Below, piece by piece: positions 44,798-52,796 of a stretch of DNA of 64,000 nt. Within the stretch, counting starts at the first letter, position 1, and every line of letters begins with the position of its first letter. The stretch lies in contig CAXFAI010000036.1 of the NCBI GenBank assembly GCA_964001305.1, positions 62,001-126,000 of the forward strand, written 5' to 3'. Origin of the DNA: CAJXMH01 sp964001305 (GTDB lineage: Bacteria; Bacteroidota; Bacteroidia; Flavobacteriales_E; Vicingaceae). The position numbers were made by a program, and so were the translations under genes. The notes beneath the pieces are model-generated. The model was not told the origin of the DNA and ran no database searches. It saw nothing but the letters and a program-made list of their open reading frames with translations.

Positions 44798-45961
44798 TTA
44801 TTGCTTGATAAACTTCTTCACAAGAGAAGCATTGGTTGTATTAATTCGCATGAAATACAAACCATGATCAAATTCACTAATATCCAATATGTGCTTATTC
44901 GTAGCAGTGTTCATATTCACTTCATGGACTAACTTGCCTCCCATATCAAAAACTTGAACATTCATAGCTTCAAATTGATTAGCCATTTCAATAATTAATT
45001 GATTAACTGCTGGGTTTGGATAAATGGCAACATTTTCTTCCAATTGAACCTCTTCGATTGAAGTAACCAAAGGTTCACGAACAATTAAACTAAAGCCGCC
45101 AGATTTTAAATTACCCAAACTATCCATACCCAAAGTATCGCAATAGGTTGACGTACAATTGAAAATGGAATCAGTAATGGTTAAACAAACTTGATAATCT
45201 CCAAAGCTAGTGTATGTATGTGATGGGTTTCTTCCGGTAGCTGTTCCTCCATCACCAAAGCTCCATGAATAAGAATGACTTGGTTCATTAGATGAGGTAT
45301 TATACAAAACAACACCAAAAGCAGTAGAAGTATCTTTCGCAACGGTGAAAGAGGCATTACATCTTGAATCAATTACAATGGTATCGGTATAACTACACAT
45401 AAAATTTTGAGCTGAATCAAGAATATTTAAAGTAGCCACATAAGTACCTGGAGAATAAGTGTACTGGAAATTCAAGTTTCCATTGGTAGCGGGAAAAGTA
45501 ATTGCACCTGAACCTACTCCAGAGTAAAATTGAAAAGTACTTGAATTATCAAATCCTGTAGAAGTATTGGTAAACCAAACCATAGCATTTCCATTCCAAG
45601 AGTTTGGCTGAATGTTATAGGTAAATCCAGCATTACAAGGAAGCGGATTTTGATTGGAAGTTACTGTAATGTTATAGCCTATAGAATCATAACAATTTCT
45701 TTGATTGTCAAAAATGCTTAGATAAACAGTATACGTTCCAGCTTGACTGTATGTATGAGTTGGGTTTTGTTGCGTTGAACTATTGAAGTCCCCAAAATCC
45801 CAATAGTAAGAAACATTGAAATTTGGCGAAACCGAAGAAGAGTCGTAAAACTGAACACTTAAACTATTGGGTGTTACTACCGACATAAAATCAGCTACAC
45901 ACTGAGCACTCAGGTTTGCCGCTAAAAAAGAAAATGTAAATAGGTAAAGTAATTTTTTCAT
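44798..45961 (-). CDS. Secreted PKD-domain protein with T9SS sorting domain
   Basis: This 387-residue protein has a signal peptide (LLYLFTFSFLAANLSAQC) and two clear PKD domains (YYWDFGDFNSSTQQNPTHTY and YSWSFGDGGTATGRNPSHTY), with a diverged copy between them. The last 75 residues (VAIYPNPAVNQLIIEMANQF to FMRINTTNASLVKKFIKQ) form a T9SS type A sorting domain. It is probably a surface adhesin or binding protein; no catalytic domain is present. Confidence 0.8.
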   Translation of the reverse strand: MKKLLYLFTFSFLAANLSAQCVADFMSVVTPNSLSVQFYDSSSVSPNFNVSYYWDFGDFNSSTQQNPTHTYSQAGTYTVYLSIFDNQRNCYDSIGYNITVTSNQNPLPCNAGFTYNIQPNSWNGNAMVWFTNTSTGFDNSSTFQFYSGVGSGAITFPATNGNLNFQYTYSPGTYVATLNILDSAQNFMCSYTDTIVIDSRCNASFTVAKDTSTAFGVVLYNTSSNEPSHSYSWSFGDGGTATGRNPSHTYTSFGDYQVCLTITDSIFNCTSTYCDTLGMDSLGNLKSGGFSLIVREPLVTSIEEVQLEENVAIYPNPAVNQLIIEMANQFEAMNVQVFDMGGKLVHEVNMNTATNKHILDISEFDHGLYFMRINTTNASLVKKFIKQ

Positions 45962-46263
45962 AATTAATAAAATTTTAAGGTTATAAAATCAATGACGAAA
46001 TAAAAATCACGATGGTTGGGTAAACACCAACACTTTATACATCAGCCTTTTAATTCGAAAAACTTCTTTTTCATCCTTGCTATTTCTTATGCATTTATTT
46101 ACTTTTAGTTCAACAATTATTTTTCACGGGTAAAGCTCAATTTCAACCATCTAAAAGTTGAAAACAAGCAAAGCGTCTTTATTTTTTAAATCAAAGGCCT
46201 ACATTTAGCCGCTGAAAACTATTTTTCTTTTCCCAAGGAAAAAACCGATTAGTAACAAAAGAC
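45962..46263. other. Intergenic region between divergent genes
   Basis: The 302 bp hold the promoters of the PKD gene (minus) and the M42 gene (plus). A small hairpin GTTGG/CCAAC lies at 46015-46031 in the leader of the PKD gene. No convincing TAnnTTTG box, gene or repeat was seen. Confidence 0.5.
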
Positions 46264-47361
46264 ATGACGAAGAAAAAATCAGTATTGACGAAGAAATCTG
46301 AAAAATTTCTATTTGATTATTTAAACAATCCATCGCCAACTGGCTACGAAAGCCAGGGACAAAAACTATGGCTAGACTATTTAAAACCCTATGTAGATAC
46401 CCACTTTGTGGATACTTATGGAACAGCCGTAGCCATTATAAACCCAGAAGCGAAATACAAAGTAGTTATAGAGGCTCATGCCGATGAAATTTCGTGGTAT
46501 GTGCACTACATTACCAAAGATGGCTTTATTTATTTGCGCCGAAATGGAGGCTCAGACCACATGATTGCCCCATCAAAACGGGTAAACATACATACCAAAA
46601 AAGGCATGGTGAAAGCTGTATTTGGTTGGCCGGCTATACATACGCGCTTAAACCGAGAAAAAGGGGAAGAAACACCTAAGATGCAAAATATCTTTTTGGA
46701 TTGCGGCTGCCAAAACAAAGAAGAAGTAGAAGCTTTGGGCGTACATGTTGGCTGCGTAGTAACCTATGAAGATGAAGCCATGGTGTTAAACGACAATTAC
46801 TATGTAGGAAGAGCTTTGGACAACCGCATTGGTGGCTTTATGATTGCCGAGGTAGCTCGTTTGCTGAAAGAAAAGAAACAAAAATTGCCTTTTGGTTTAT
46901 ACATTACCAATGCCGTGCAAGAAGAAGTAGGCTTGCGTGGTGCACAAATGGTGGTAGAGCGCATAAAGCCAGATGTAGCCATAGTAACCGATGTTTGCCA
47001 CGACACCCAAACACCCATGATTAATAAAATTGAGCAGGGTGATTTTAAAGCAGGCGATGGACCAGTAATTACCTATGCCCCAGCAGTGCAAAACAACTTG
47101 CGCGAATTGATTATAGAAACAGCAGAGAAAAACAAAATACCTTTTCAGCGATTGGCCGCTTCTCGTTTAACTGGCACCGATACCGATGCCTTTGCTTATG
47201 CTACAGGCGGAGTGGCCTCTGCACTTATTGCATTGCCATTGCGCTATATGCACACTACGGTAGAAATGGTACACAAAGCCGATGTAGAACATGTGATTCA
47301 TTTAATATACAACAGCTTGTTGCAGATTAAAGACCAACATGATTTTGGGTATTTGAAGTAG
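46264..47361 (+). CDS. M42 family metallo-aminopeptidase
   Basis: The 365-residue enzyme has the M42 zinc ligands in order: IEAHADEISWYV, GRALDNRIGGFM, AVQEEVGLRGAQMV (the two Glu), VTDVCHDTQ and PLRYMHTTVEMV. It removes N-terminal residues from short peptides in the cytoplasm as a large tetrahedral complex. The ADEISW segment replaces the usual DEIGF, a small deviation in the first His site. It is the last ordinary gene before the cassette-like island. Confidence 0.9.
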   Translation: MTKKKSVLTKKSEKFLFDYLNNPSPTGYESQGQKLWLDYLKPYVDTHFVDTYGTAVAIINPEAKYKVVIEAHADEISWYVHYITKDGFIYLRRNGGSDHMIAPSKRVNIHTKKGMVKAVFGWPAIHTRLNREKGEETPKMQNIFLDCGCQNKEEVEALGVHVGCVVTYEDEAMVLNDNYYVGRALDNRIGGFMIAEVARLLKEKKQKLPFGLYITNAVQEEVGLRGAQMVVERIKPDVAIVTDVCHDTQTPMINKIEQGDFKAGDGPVITYAPAVQNNLRELIIETAEKNKIPFQRLAASRLTGTDTDAFAYATGGVASALIALPLRYMHTTVEMVHKADVEHVIHLIYNSLLQIKDQHDFGYLK

Positions 47362-47385
47362 ATGAGATTTAAGTGTAAAATAAAG

Positions 47386-47453
47386 GTAACTGAGAGTGCT
47401 AAAAAGGTACACAATAACACCCAAAATAGTATGATAATTGCACTTTTAGTTAC
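47386..47453. repeat. Inverted repeat at the left edge of the island
   Basis: GTAACTGAGAGTGC pairs with GCACTTTTAGTTAC (two G-T wobbles) across a 40-nt loop. It resembles the inner arms of the attC-like sites further right, but no R-type box precedes it. GTTAGCTGCAA follows at 47465. Confidence 0.45.
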
Positions 47454-47484
47454 GATATAAACAAGTTAGCTGCAAGCTGAAAAA

Positions 47485-48030
47485 ATGAACGACAAGTTGT
47501 TTCTAAATGCAATTAAATTAAATGGAGAGTTCTTTCCATCATGGGACGGAATTCCAGATGAAATTTGGAGAACTCTCCTTAACGACTATTTCTTTCAAAT
47601 TTCAGACAGTTTTGGATTTGCGGAAGTTCTAGAGACAAATAACCTTTTTCCAAACGGCCTTGACTTTTTTGACAATTGGGAATTAAAAGAACTTGGACTT
47701 GTAGAATTTAAAAATGAAATCGTCTGTCGATTCGACTTAAATAATGACTGTAAACAGAAATTACTCAAATATGATTTTTCCGTCCATGAGAAAGGAATGA
47801 CTCCACCTCGAAATTATTGGGAATTTGATAACGACCACTACTATTACGAGTTTGACATTCTTTACTTTTTTAAGGGAAATGAATTGAAAGGATATTACGT
47901 TAACCATGAAGACATGATTGGATTTATAAACAACCCAGCGGACTTAAAACTTCTTGACAATATTGACAAAGAGACAACGAAGTACATTATCGAGTCGGAA
48001 GAGTTGGAGAAAGCATTTAGAAAAAAATAA
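47485..48030 (+). CDS. Hypothetical protein in cassette 1
   Basis: This 181-residue acidic soluble protein (start MNDKLFLNAIKLNGEFFPSW) has no recognisable domain. It is rich in Asp, Glu, Phe and Tyr, including DNDHYYYEFDILYFF. The gene starts 20 bp after a GTTAGC core and stops 12 bp before the GCTAAC of the first attC-like site, with no promoter of its own visible, so it looks like a single-gene cassette. Confidence 0.65.
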   Translation: MNDKLFLNAIKLNGEFFPSWDGIPDEIWRTLLNDYFFQISDSFGFAEVLETNNLFPNGLDFFDNWELKELGLVEFKNEIVCRFDLNNDCKQKLLKYDFSVHEKGMTPPRNYWEFDNDHYYYEFDILYFFKGNELKGYYVNHEDMIGFINNPADLKLLDNIDKETTKYIIESEELEKAFRKK

Positions 48031-48042
48031 AAAAAGCCAGCA

Positions 48043-48237
48043 GCTAACACGGTTATAGCCAATAGGGCATATAGATATAAATTGAAATTCCTGTTCTTTG
48101 AGCAGGCAACGCCAAAACAAAGTTTTGACGTTTAACATAAAGAAAATTAAAAGTAAAAACGTTTGTTTTGGCTTAGTGGTAAACCGAAAGTGAAATGCTT
48201 TAAACCTGCCCTACTGTCCATACACGGAACGTTAGGG
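48043..48237 (+). repeat. attC-like site 1
   Basis: About 195 bp. The outer boxes are GCTAAC (48043-48048) and GTTAGG (48231-48236). The inner arms TATAGCCAATAGGGC (48054-48068) and GCCCTACTGTCCATA (48208-48222) pair with three mismatches. The spacer contains another perfect 11-bp stem, GCCAAAACAAA with TTTGTTTTGGC. This is the arrangement of an integron attC site with a long structured spacer. Confidence 0.6.
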
Positions 48238-48246
48238 TTAATTAAT

Positions 48247-48750
48247 ATGGATAGATTTTACATAAAAGTTCTAGTTATTCTAGCTTTTTTAATGTCATGT
48301 GGCCGGACAGACTACTTAAAGGAAGATAAATGGATTGAATATCAATTGGTTCGTCCGGATATTACTGTGTCACTTCCTCAATCATTTAGATTTTTAACTG
48401 AATATCCTGAGAGTAGCAAAGTATATTTTGATACAACAACTATTTTCCTTTGGCCTGATGAGCCCCATATAGCTGTAGGTATCCATAGTCAATTTGATAA
48501 TTTTGAGAAATGGTATAAAAATGAGAAAGCAACCGTTAAAAAACAAAAAAGAAAAATTTATAGACAGACCAAGACTCTTGGACAATATGAATTCGATTTA
48601 ATCTCATATTCAAAATTTGATAAAAAGGATACGTCAACTTATATAGGCTATGCATTTGTTACAATTGACGGAATTTTGTTTGACATCCATAATCAATTGG
48701 AAAGTGATGAATCTTTTCTGAAGTTCTTAAATTCACTAAAGAAAAACTAG
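48247..48750 (+). CDS. Hypothetical lipoprotein in cassette 2
   Basis: This 167-residue protein starts MDRFYIKVLVILAFLMSCGR, with a lipobox ending LMSC. The mature part has no known domain (ITVSLPQSFRFLTEYPES, then AVGIHSQFDNFEKWYK). I chose the ATG at 48247; the frame opens in the attC-like site upstream, which is not coding. It lies between attC-like sites 1 and 2. Confidence 0.65.
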   Translation: MDRFYIKVLVILAFLMSCGRTDYLKEDKWIEYQLVRPDITVSLPQSFRFLTEYPESSKVYFDTTTIFLWPDEPHIAVGIHSQFDNFEKWYKNEKATVKKQKRKIYRQTKTLGQYEFDLISYSKFDKKDTSTYIGYAFVTIDGILFDIHNQLESDESFLKFLNSLKKN

Positions 48751-48751
48751 G

Positions 48752-48945
48752 CACAACAAGCCGTATAGTGCATTGTGGGTAAGGCAGTTTGGTTGGCTCC
48801 TACCCTATTTGAGGGTCGCAAAATTCGCTAGCGGATTTTGTAAAAGGGCAAAGAAACAAAACCGCAAAACGGTTTTTGCTAAGTGCTAAACTGCAAATAG
48901 TATCTTTATCAAATCCACAACGACACCATACAGTAACCGTTAGCA
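48752..48945 (+). repeat. attC-like site 2
   Basis: About 194 bp. Inner arms TATAGTGCATTGTGG (48764-48778) and CCACAACGACACCATA (48915-48930) pair with few mismatches and one bulge, and GTTAGC (48939-48944) closes the right side; the left box is weak (CACAAC). The spacer folds into three further hairpins: GCAGTTTGG/CTAAACTGC, CAAAATTCGC/GCGGATTTTG and AAAACCG/CGGTTTT. Confidence 0.6.
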
Positions 48946-48959
48946 AAAATCACCCTAAT

Positions 48960-49904
48960 TTGACATTAAGATTATTAACTATTCTTTTCACTCTTGCTAC
49001 AGTAGATGTTTTTACACAAAGCATATTCTACTTCGACTATCAAATTGATAGTTCAAAATTTGCTCAACTAGAAAAGATGAACAACACTGCCGAGAAGAGT
49101 TATGAAGACTATGTTTTCTTTGAATCGCCAATGATTCCTCTAGCAAACTCTGAGACTAAAGAATTACTTGCTAAGAAATCAAAACTTGACTTAAACTATA
49201 AAAATGAAATTAGGGCATACATCAAATTCAATGACTCATTTGACACATTAAAAGTATTAGGCTATTCTCTGATTAACTATGTAAAAAATAAGCCAATTAT
49301 TCTTTACATGTTACCTCTAATCTCAATTGAACATAATACTGAACCTTCTGATTATATGACCATAACAGAAGTATTGTACTACTCATTGAGAGATTATATG
49401 AAATCAGGAACTAAACATAGACTAATTCCGGCTGAATATGATTTAAAAAATGAATTTGAGATTTTAAAGCCTTTCTTCTATAGCTTCACAGACGCAGAAT
49501 GGAGACTATACAGAGACCCGTTTAACAATGAGAGTATTGTTCAAGACAGAATGGAAGCTCACCACTTCGTATCCAACGGAGACTCTATTTATATCTCGTA
49601 TAACAAGTTTCCAATTCCTGAAAAAATGAAATTTATTTTTGACACAAAAGTTCATTTAGATTCAAGGATTGAATACAATCATTATGAGTGGCATTCCAAC
49701 AATATGACTAATATGCTCATAACTTTTGACTTTGAAAACATTGGACTTGAGTTTAAATCAAAAAACGAAATAAGATCATATTGGGCTTTATATAACGACA
49801 TTCAAAGTTTTATAAATAGAAATGAAACATATAAAGTCGCTTGCAATCTATTTTTTAGTGAAGCAATTAGGAATAAATTCATAGCGGTTGAATATAATTA
49901 TTAA
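48960..49904 (+). CDS. Hypothetical exported protein in cassette 3
   Basis: The 314-residue protein has an N-terminal signal (MTLRLLTILFTLATVDVFTQ) if translation starts at the TTG at 48960, 15 bp after the GTTAGC of attC-like site 2. The frame is also open to an ATG at 48876, but that lies in the spacer of the site. The mature part has no recognised domain. A GCTAACACC box follows 14 bp after the stop, the left half of a third attC-like site. Confidence 0.6.
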   Translation: MTLRLLTILFTLATVDVFTQSIFYFDYQIDSSKFAQLEKMNNTAEKSYEDYVFFESPMIPLANSETKELLAKKSKLDLNYKNEIRAYIKFNDSFDTLKVLGYSLINYVKNKPIILYMLPLISIEHNTEPSDYMTITEVLYYSLRDYMKSGTKHRLIPAEYDLKNEFEILKPFFYSFTDAEWRLYRDPFNNESIVQDRMEAHHFVSNGDSIYISYNKFPIPEKMKFIFDTKVHLDSRIEYNHYEWHSNNMTNMLITFDFENIGLEFKSKNEIRSYWALYNDIQSFINRNETYKVACNLFFSEAIRNKFIAVEYNY

Positions 49905-49924
49905 ATAAAAAACTTTTGCTAACA

Positions 49925-49955
49925 CCAGTAGCTGATCCCTTCTCCCGCGAGACAA
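49925..49955. repeat. 31-bp repeat, left copy
   Basis: ACCAGTAGCTGATCCCTTCT begins the block, which runs to CCGCGAGACA. It matches 50609-50639 at 27 of 31 positions. It directly follows the GCTAAC box after cassette 3 and precedes the yefM-yoeB module. Confidence 0.65.
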
Positions 49956-50042
49956 GTGGGGAGTCAACAAAGTTTAAGTCTAATTTAGTGTAAAGGATGT
50001 ATCTATTACTAGCAATTTGAAAAAATTGCACAAACCACATTT

Positions 50043-50060
50043 TGTACATATTTTTGTACA
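50043..50060. promoter_or_regulatory. YefM operator
   Basis: Two TGTACA palindromes (50043-50048 and 50055-50060) lie 12 bp apart, 18 bp before yefM. TGTACA is the core bound by YefM-YoeB in E. coli, so autoregulation is expected. Confidence 0.75.
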
Positions 50061-50077
50061 TAATAAAATACATTTTT

Positions 50078-50332
50078 ATGCTAATTACAACAGTTTCTGA
50101 CTTTAGAAAGGATATTAAAACTTACTTGGACAGGGTAGTAAAGAACTTTGAAACCTTGATTATCAATCGTGGTAAAGATTCAGGAATAGTGGTTATGTCG
50201 TTACAGGAATATAATTCATTAATGGCTACAAACCACGAACTTTCCTCACGAAAAAATGAAATGAGATTGGATTCCGCCATCGAAAAGCTTAATAAGGGAG
50301 AATCATTTAATAAAGAGCTAATCGAAGACTGA
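50078..50332 (+). CDS. yefM: YefM-family antitoxin
   Basis: The 84-residue protein starts with ITTVSDFRKDIKTYLDRVVK and continues LIINRGKDSGIVVMSLQEYN, the standard YefM/Phd fold, followed by an acidic C-terminal tail that would cover YoeB. The frame is open to a TTG-type start upstream, but the ATG at 50078 gives the family length and leaves the TGTACA operator in front. The stop is 2 bp before yoeB. Confidence 0.9.
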   Translation: MLITTVSDFRKDIKTYLDRVVKNFETLIINRGKDSGIVVMSLQEYNSLMATNHELSSRKNEMRLDSAIEKLNKGESFNKELIED

Positions 50333-50334
50333 CT

Positions 50335-50592
50335 ATGAAATTTGTGTTTGTTGACGAGTCTTGGGAAGATTACTTGTATTGGCAAAAAACGGACAAAAAG
50401 AAATTGAAAAAAATAAACGAGCTTTTAAAAGAAATAGCTCGCAATCCTTTTGACGGGATTGGAAAACCTGAACCTTTAAAACATAAATACGCAGGATTTT
50501 TGTCCAGACGAATCGATAGTGAACATAGGTTGATTTATAAATACAATGAGGGAGAGATTTTAATTGCGAAATGCAGATTTCATTATGATTGA
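50335..50592 (+). CDS. yoeB: YoeB-family mRNA interferase toxin
   Basis: The 85-residue toxin carries the catalytic residues of E. coli YoeB at the same positions: Glu46 (GKPEPLKH), Arg65 (SEHRLIYKY), His83 and Tyr84 (CRFHYD). It cleaves mRNA in the ribosomal A site when free of YefM. All catalytic residues are intact, so the module is probably active. It is flanked by the two 31-bp repeats. Confidence 0.93.
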   Translation: MKFVFVDESWEDYLYWQKTDKKKLKKINELLKEIARNPFDGIGKPEPLKHKYAGFLSRRIDSEHRLIYKYNEGEILIAKCRFHYD

Positions 50593-50608
50593 AAAAACTG
50601 ATACCAAT

Positions 50609-50639
50609 ACCGGTAGCTGATCCCGCCTCCCGTGAGACA
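50609..50639. repeat. 31-bp repeat, right copy
   Basis: ACCGGTAGCTGATCCCGCCT begins the block, which ends GTGAGACA. It lies 17 bp after the yoeB stop, in the same orientation as the left copy at 49925-49955. The next 90 bp to 50732 hold only the upstream region of the following gene. Confidence 0.65.
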
Positions 50640-50732
50640 GCTGCACAACCCTCTATTTATCAAAAAGAAACACATGGTAAGCCCTTTGGAGATTCTAAGA
50701 CAGAATATACAAACCATTAAAAAAATTTCCTT

Positions 50733-51275
50733 TTGAACTTTTTAAAACCTCTTGCTTGCGCTTTTTGTCTAATACTTTTTGCATGCAGTCATCAAGACAA
50801 TGCTACCGAAAAACAAACGTCAACCCGAACCCACGAACTAAACTTGAATCAACAAACCCTCCTTGATTTAATCCAAGAAAAAGACAGCTTGCTTTTTGAT
50901 ATTGGGTTCAATCAATTAGACACCTTGCAAGTTGCAAAACTTGTATCAGCTGACTTTGAGTTTTATCATGATGAACACGGCATTATTGAATCTAAAAGCA
51001 GTTTTATAAAAAGTATAATTGGCATCAAAGAATTGCCATTTAAAACTTGGAGAGTTTTACAAGAAGAGTCCATGGAAGTATTTCCTTTATATAAAGAGAA
51101 TGGCCAAGTTTTATATGGAGCCATTCAAAATGGGATTCATGAGTTTTACCAACAGCCTGAAGGTAAAGATGCACGTAAGAGCAGTCGAGCAAGATTCACT
51201 CATTTATGGATTATTGAAGATGGAGAATGGAAATTAAAACGCGTGCTCAGTTATAATCATCATCTTCCAAATTAA
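50733..51275 (+). CDS. NTF2-like lipoprotein
   Basis: The 180-residue protein has a lipoprotein signal (MNFLKPLACAFCLILFAC, Cys18) and a C-terminal NTF2-like/DUF4440 domain (LDTLQVAKLVSADFEFYHDE, then ARFTHLWIIEDGEWKLKRVL). The start is TTG at 50733. NTF2-like domains bind small ligands or act as isomerases; no catalytic pair is clear here. It marks the return to ordinary chromosomal genes after the island. Confidence 0.75.
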   Translation: MNFLKPLACAFCLILFACSHQDNATEKQTSTRTHELNLNQQTLLDLIQEKDSLLFDIGFNQLDTLQVAKLVSADFEFYHDEHGIIESKSSFIKSIIGIKELPFKTWRVLQEESMEVFPLYKENGQVLYGAIQNGIHEFYQQPEGKDARKSSRARFTHLWIIEDGEWKLKRVLSYNHHLPN

Positions 51276-51339
51276 AGACAAAATCCAGCTTCATCAATAA
51301 TCATTAACACTCCTTACTTACAGGCTAAAACTTGCTGAA

Positions 51340-52791
51340 TCACTTCAATCCTTCCAATAAATCAAAACCCCATACAAGCGGGAGAAAGTAGTAAACGATT
51401 ACGCTAAGGATTAGAATAGAAATTAAGTTTAACCACACCCCACAGCGAATCATATCGTTCATTTGAATATAACCTGAACCAAAAACCAAGGCATTAGGCG
51501 GGGTAGCAACTGGCAACATAAATGCACAGGAAGCTGCCACCGTTGCTCCTGCCAAGAGCAAAAAAGGATGTACTCCAATTATTACAGCTAAAGCCGCTAA
51601 TATGGGTAATAAAATGGTGGTGGTCGCCAAATTCGAAGTCACTTCCGTTAAGAAGTTAACTGTTGCTACAATGACCAATAGCAAAATAAAAATGGAAACA
51701 CCTTGCAAAGCATGTAACTGCTCCCCTACCCATTGTGCCAAGCCACTGTTTTCAAATCCAATGGCCAAGGCTATTCCTCCGCCAAATAAAAGTAAAACTC
51801 CCCAGGGTAATCGAACGGCTTCCTGCCACTTTAACAACTTTTCTCCATCCTTTCCAGAAGGCACAATAAACATCAATAGTGCGCCAATCAGGGCGATGAT
51901 GGTATCATCAATTTCAGGAATAAATTTTTTCAATAAAAATGAGCGGCACACCCAAGCTATAGCAGTTAAACCAAAAATGGCTAAAACCATTTTCTCTTGC
52001 TTGCTCATTGGTCCCAATTCTGCCAATTGAGTCTTAATAACAGCCCTACCTCCTTCAAATTTTAGCCCTTGCAAGGAGAAAGCAAATCGGCTCATATACA
52101 CCCAACAAATAAATAAGAGCAAGATTGAAACCGGAAAACCAAAGGAAAACCACTGTAAAAATGAAATTTCTATCCCATAGATTTCTTCTACCACACCAGC
52201 AAATATTAAGTTTGGTGGAGTTCCTACCAAAGTTGCCATACCTCCAATGGAAGCGCTATAAGCAATGGAAAGCATTAAGGCTTTTTTAAACTGAGCACTT
52301 TGTTGAGGATCAATCGTTGCTCCTAATTGGGCCACTACAGCCATACCAATGGGTAAAATCATGACTGTGGTTGCCGTATTGGAAATCCACATGGAAAGCA
52401 AAGCCGTGCTGAGCATAAAACCCAACATGATGTTGACCAAACTTGTTCCTACCAAACGAATAATTTGCAAGGCAATTCGTTTGTGTAATTGCCACTTTTC
52501 AATGGCTATAGCCAAAATAAATCCACCAACAAATAAATAAATGTACTTATGTCCATAAGCAGCTCCAGTAGCTTCTATGCTGCTAACACCAAGCAATGGA
52601 AATAAAATGAGTGGTAACAAAGCGGTCGCTTCAATGGCGATGGCTTCCGTAATCCACCAAATGGCAATCCAAGCGGTGGAAGCCAATACAGCTACTCCTT
52701 CATCGCTTAAATTATTGGCTCTAAAAAACAATTGGATGAGGATAAAAACCCAAGGCCCTAAAACTAATCCGATTCGCTTTTTGCTTAACAT
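51340..52791 (-). CDS. DASS (SLC13) family dicarboxylate transporter
   Basis: The 483-residue protein has about 12 hydrophobic segments. The family features are visible: WWITEAIAIEATALLPLILF, the SNT motif in MWISNTATTVMILPIG, the second NxT-like motif in TEVTSNLATTTILLPILAAL, and AFMLPVATPPNALVFGSG near the end. It would import di- or tricarboxylates with sodium. I preferred ATG at 52791; a GTG at 52797 overlaps the stop of the upstream gene. It is transcribed with the hydrolase gene. Confidence 0.9.
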   Translation of the reverse strand: MLSKKRIGLVLGPWVFILIQLFFRANNLSDEGVAVLASTAWIAIWWITEAIAIEATALLPLILFPLLGVSSIEATGAAYGHKYIYLFVGGFILAIAIEKWQLHKRIALQIIRLVGTSLVNIMLGFMLSTALLSMWISNTATTVMILPIGMAVVAQLGATIDPQQSAQFKKALMLSIAYSASIGGMATLVGTPPNLIFAGVVEEIYGIEISFLQWFSFGFPVSILLLFICWVYMSRFAFSLQGLKFEGGRAVIKTQLAELGPMSKQEKMVLAIFGLTAIAWVCRSFLLKKFIPEIDDTIIALIGALLMFIVPSGKDGEKLLKWQEAVRLPWGVLLLFGGGIALAIGFENSGLAQWVGEQLHALQGVSIFILLLVIVATVNFLTEVTSNLATTTILLPILAALAVIIGVHPFLLLAGATVAASCAFMLPVATPPNALVFGSGYIQMNDMIRCGVWLNLISILILSVIVYYFLPLVWGFDLLEGLK

Positions 52792-52796
52792 CTTCA

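Noticed and set aside
48876..48959. N-terminal extension of the cassette 3 protein from the ATG at 48876
   Set aside because: This stretch forms the right arm and core box of attC-like site 2; the signal peptide starts after it.
47362..50732. Insertion sequence or prophage as source of the island
   Set aside because: No transposase, terminal inverted repeats, target duplication or phage gene is visible; the inverted repeats sit between genes, as in cassette arrays.
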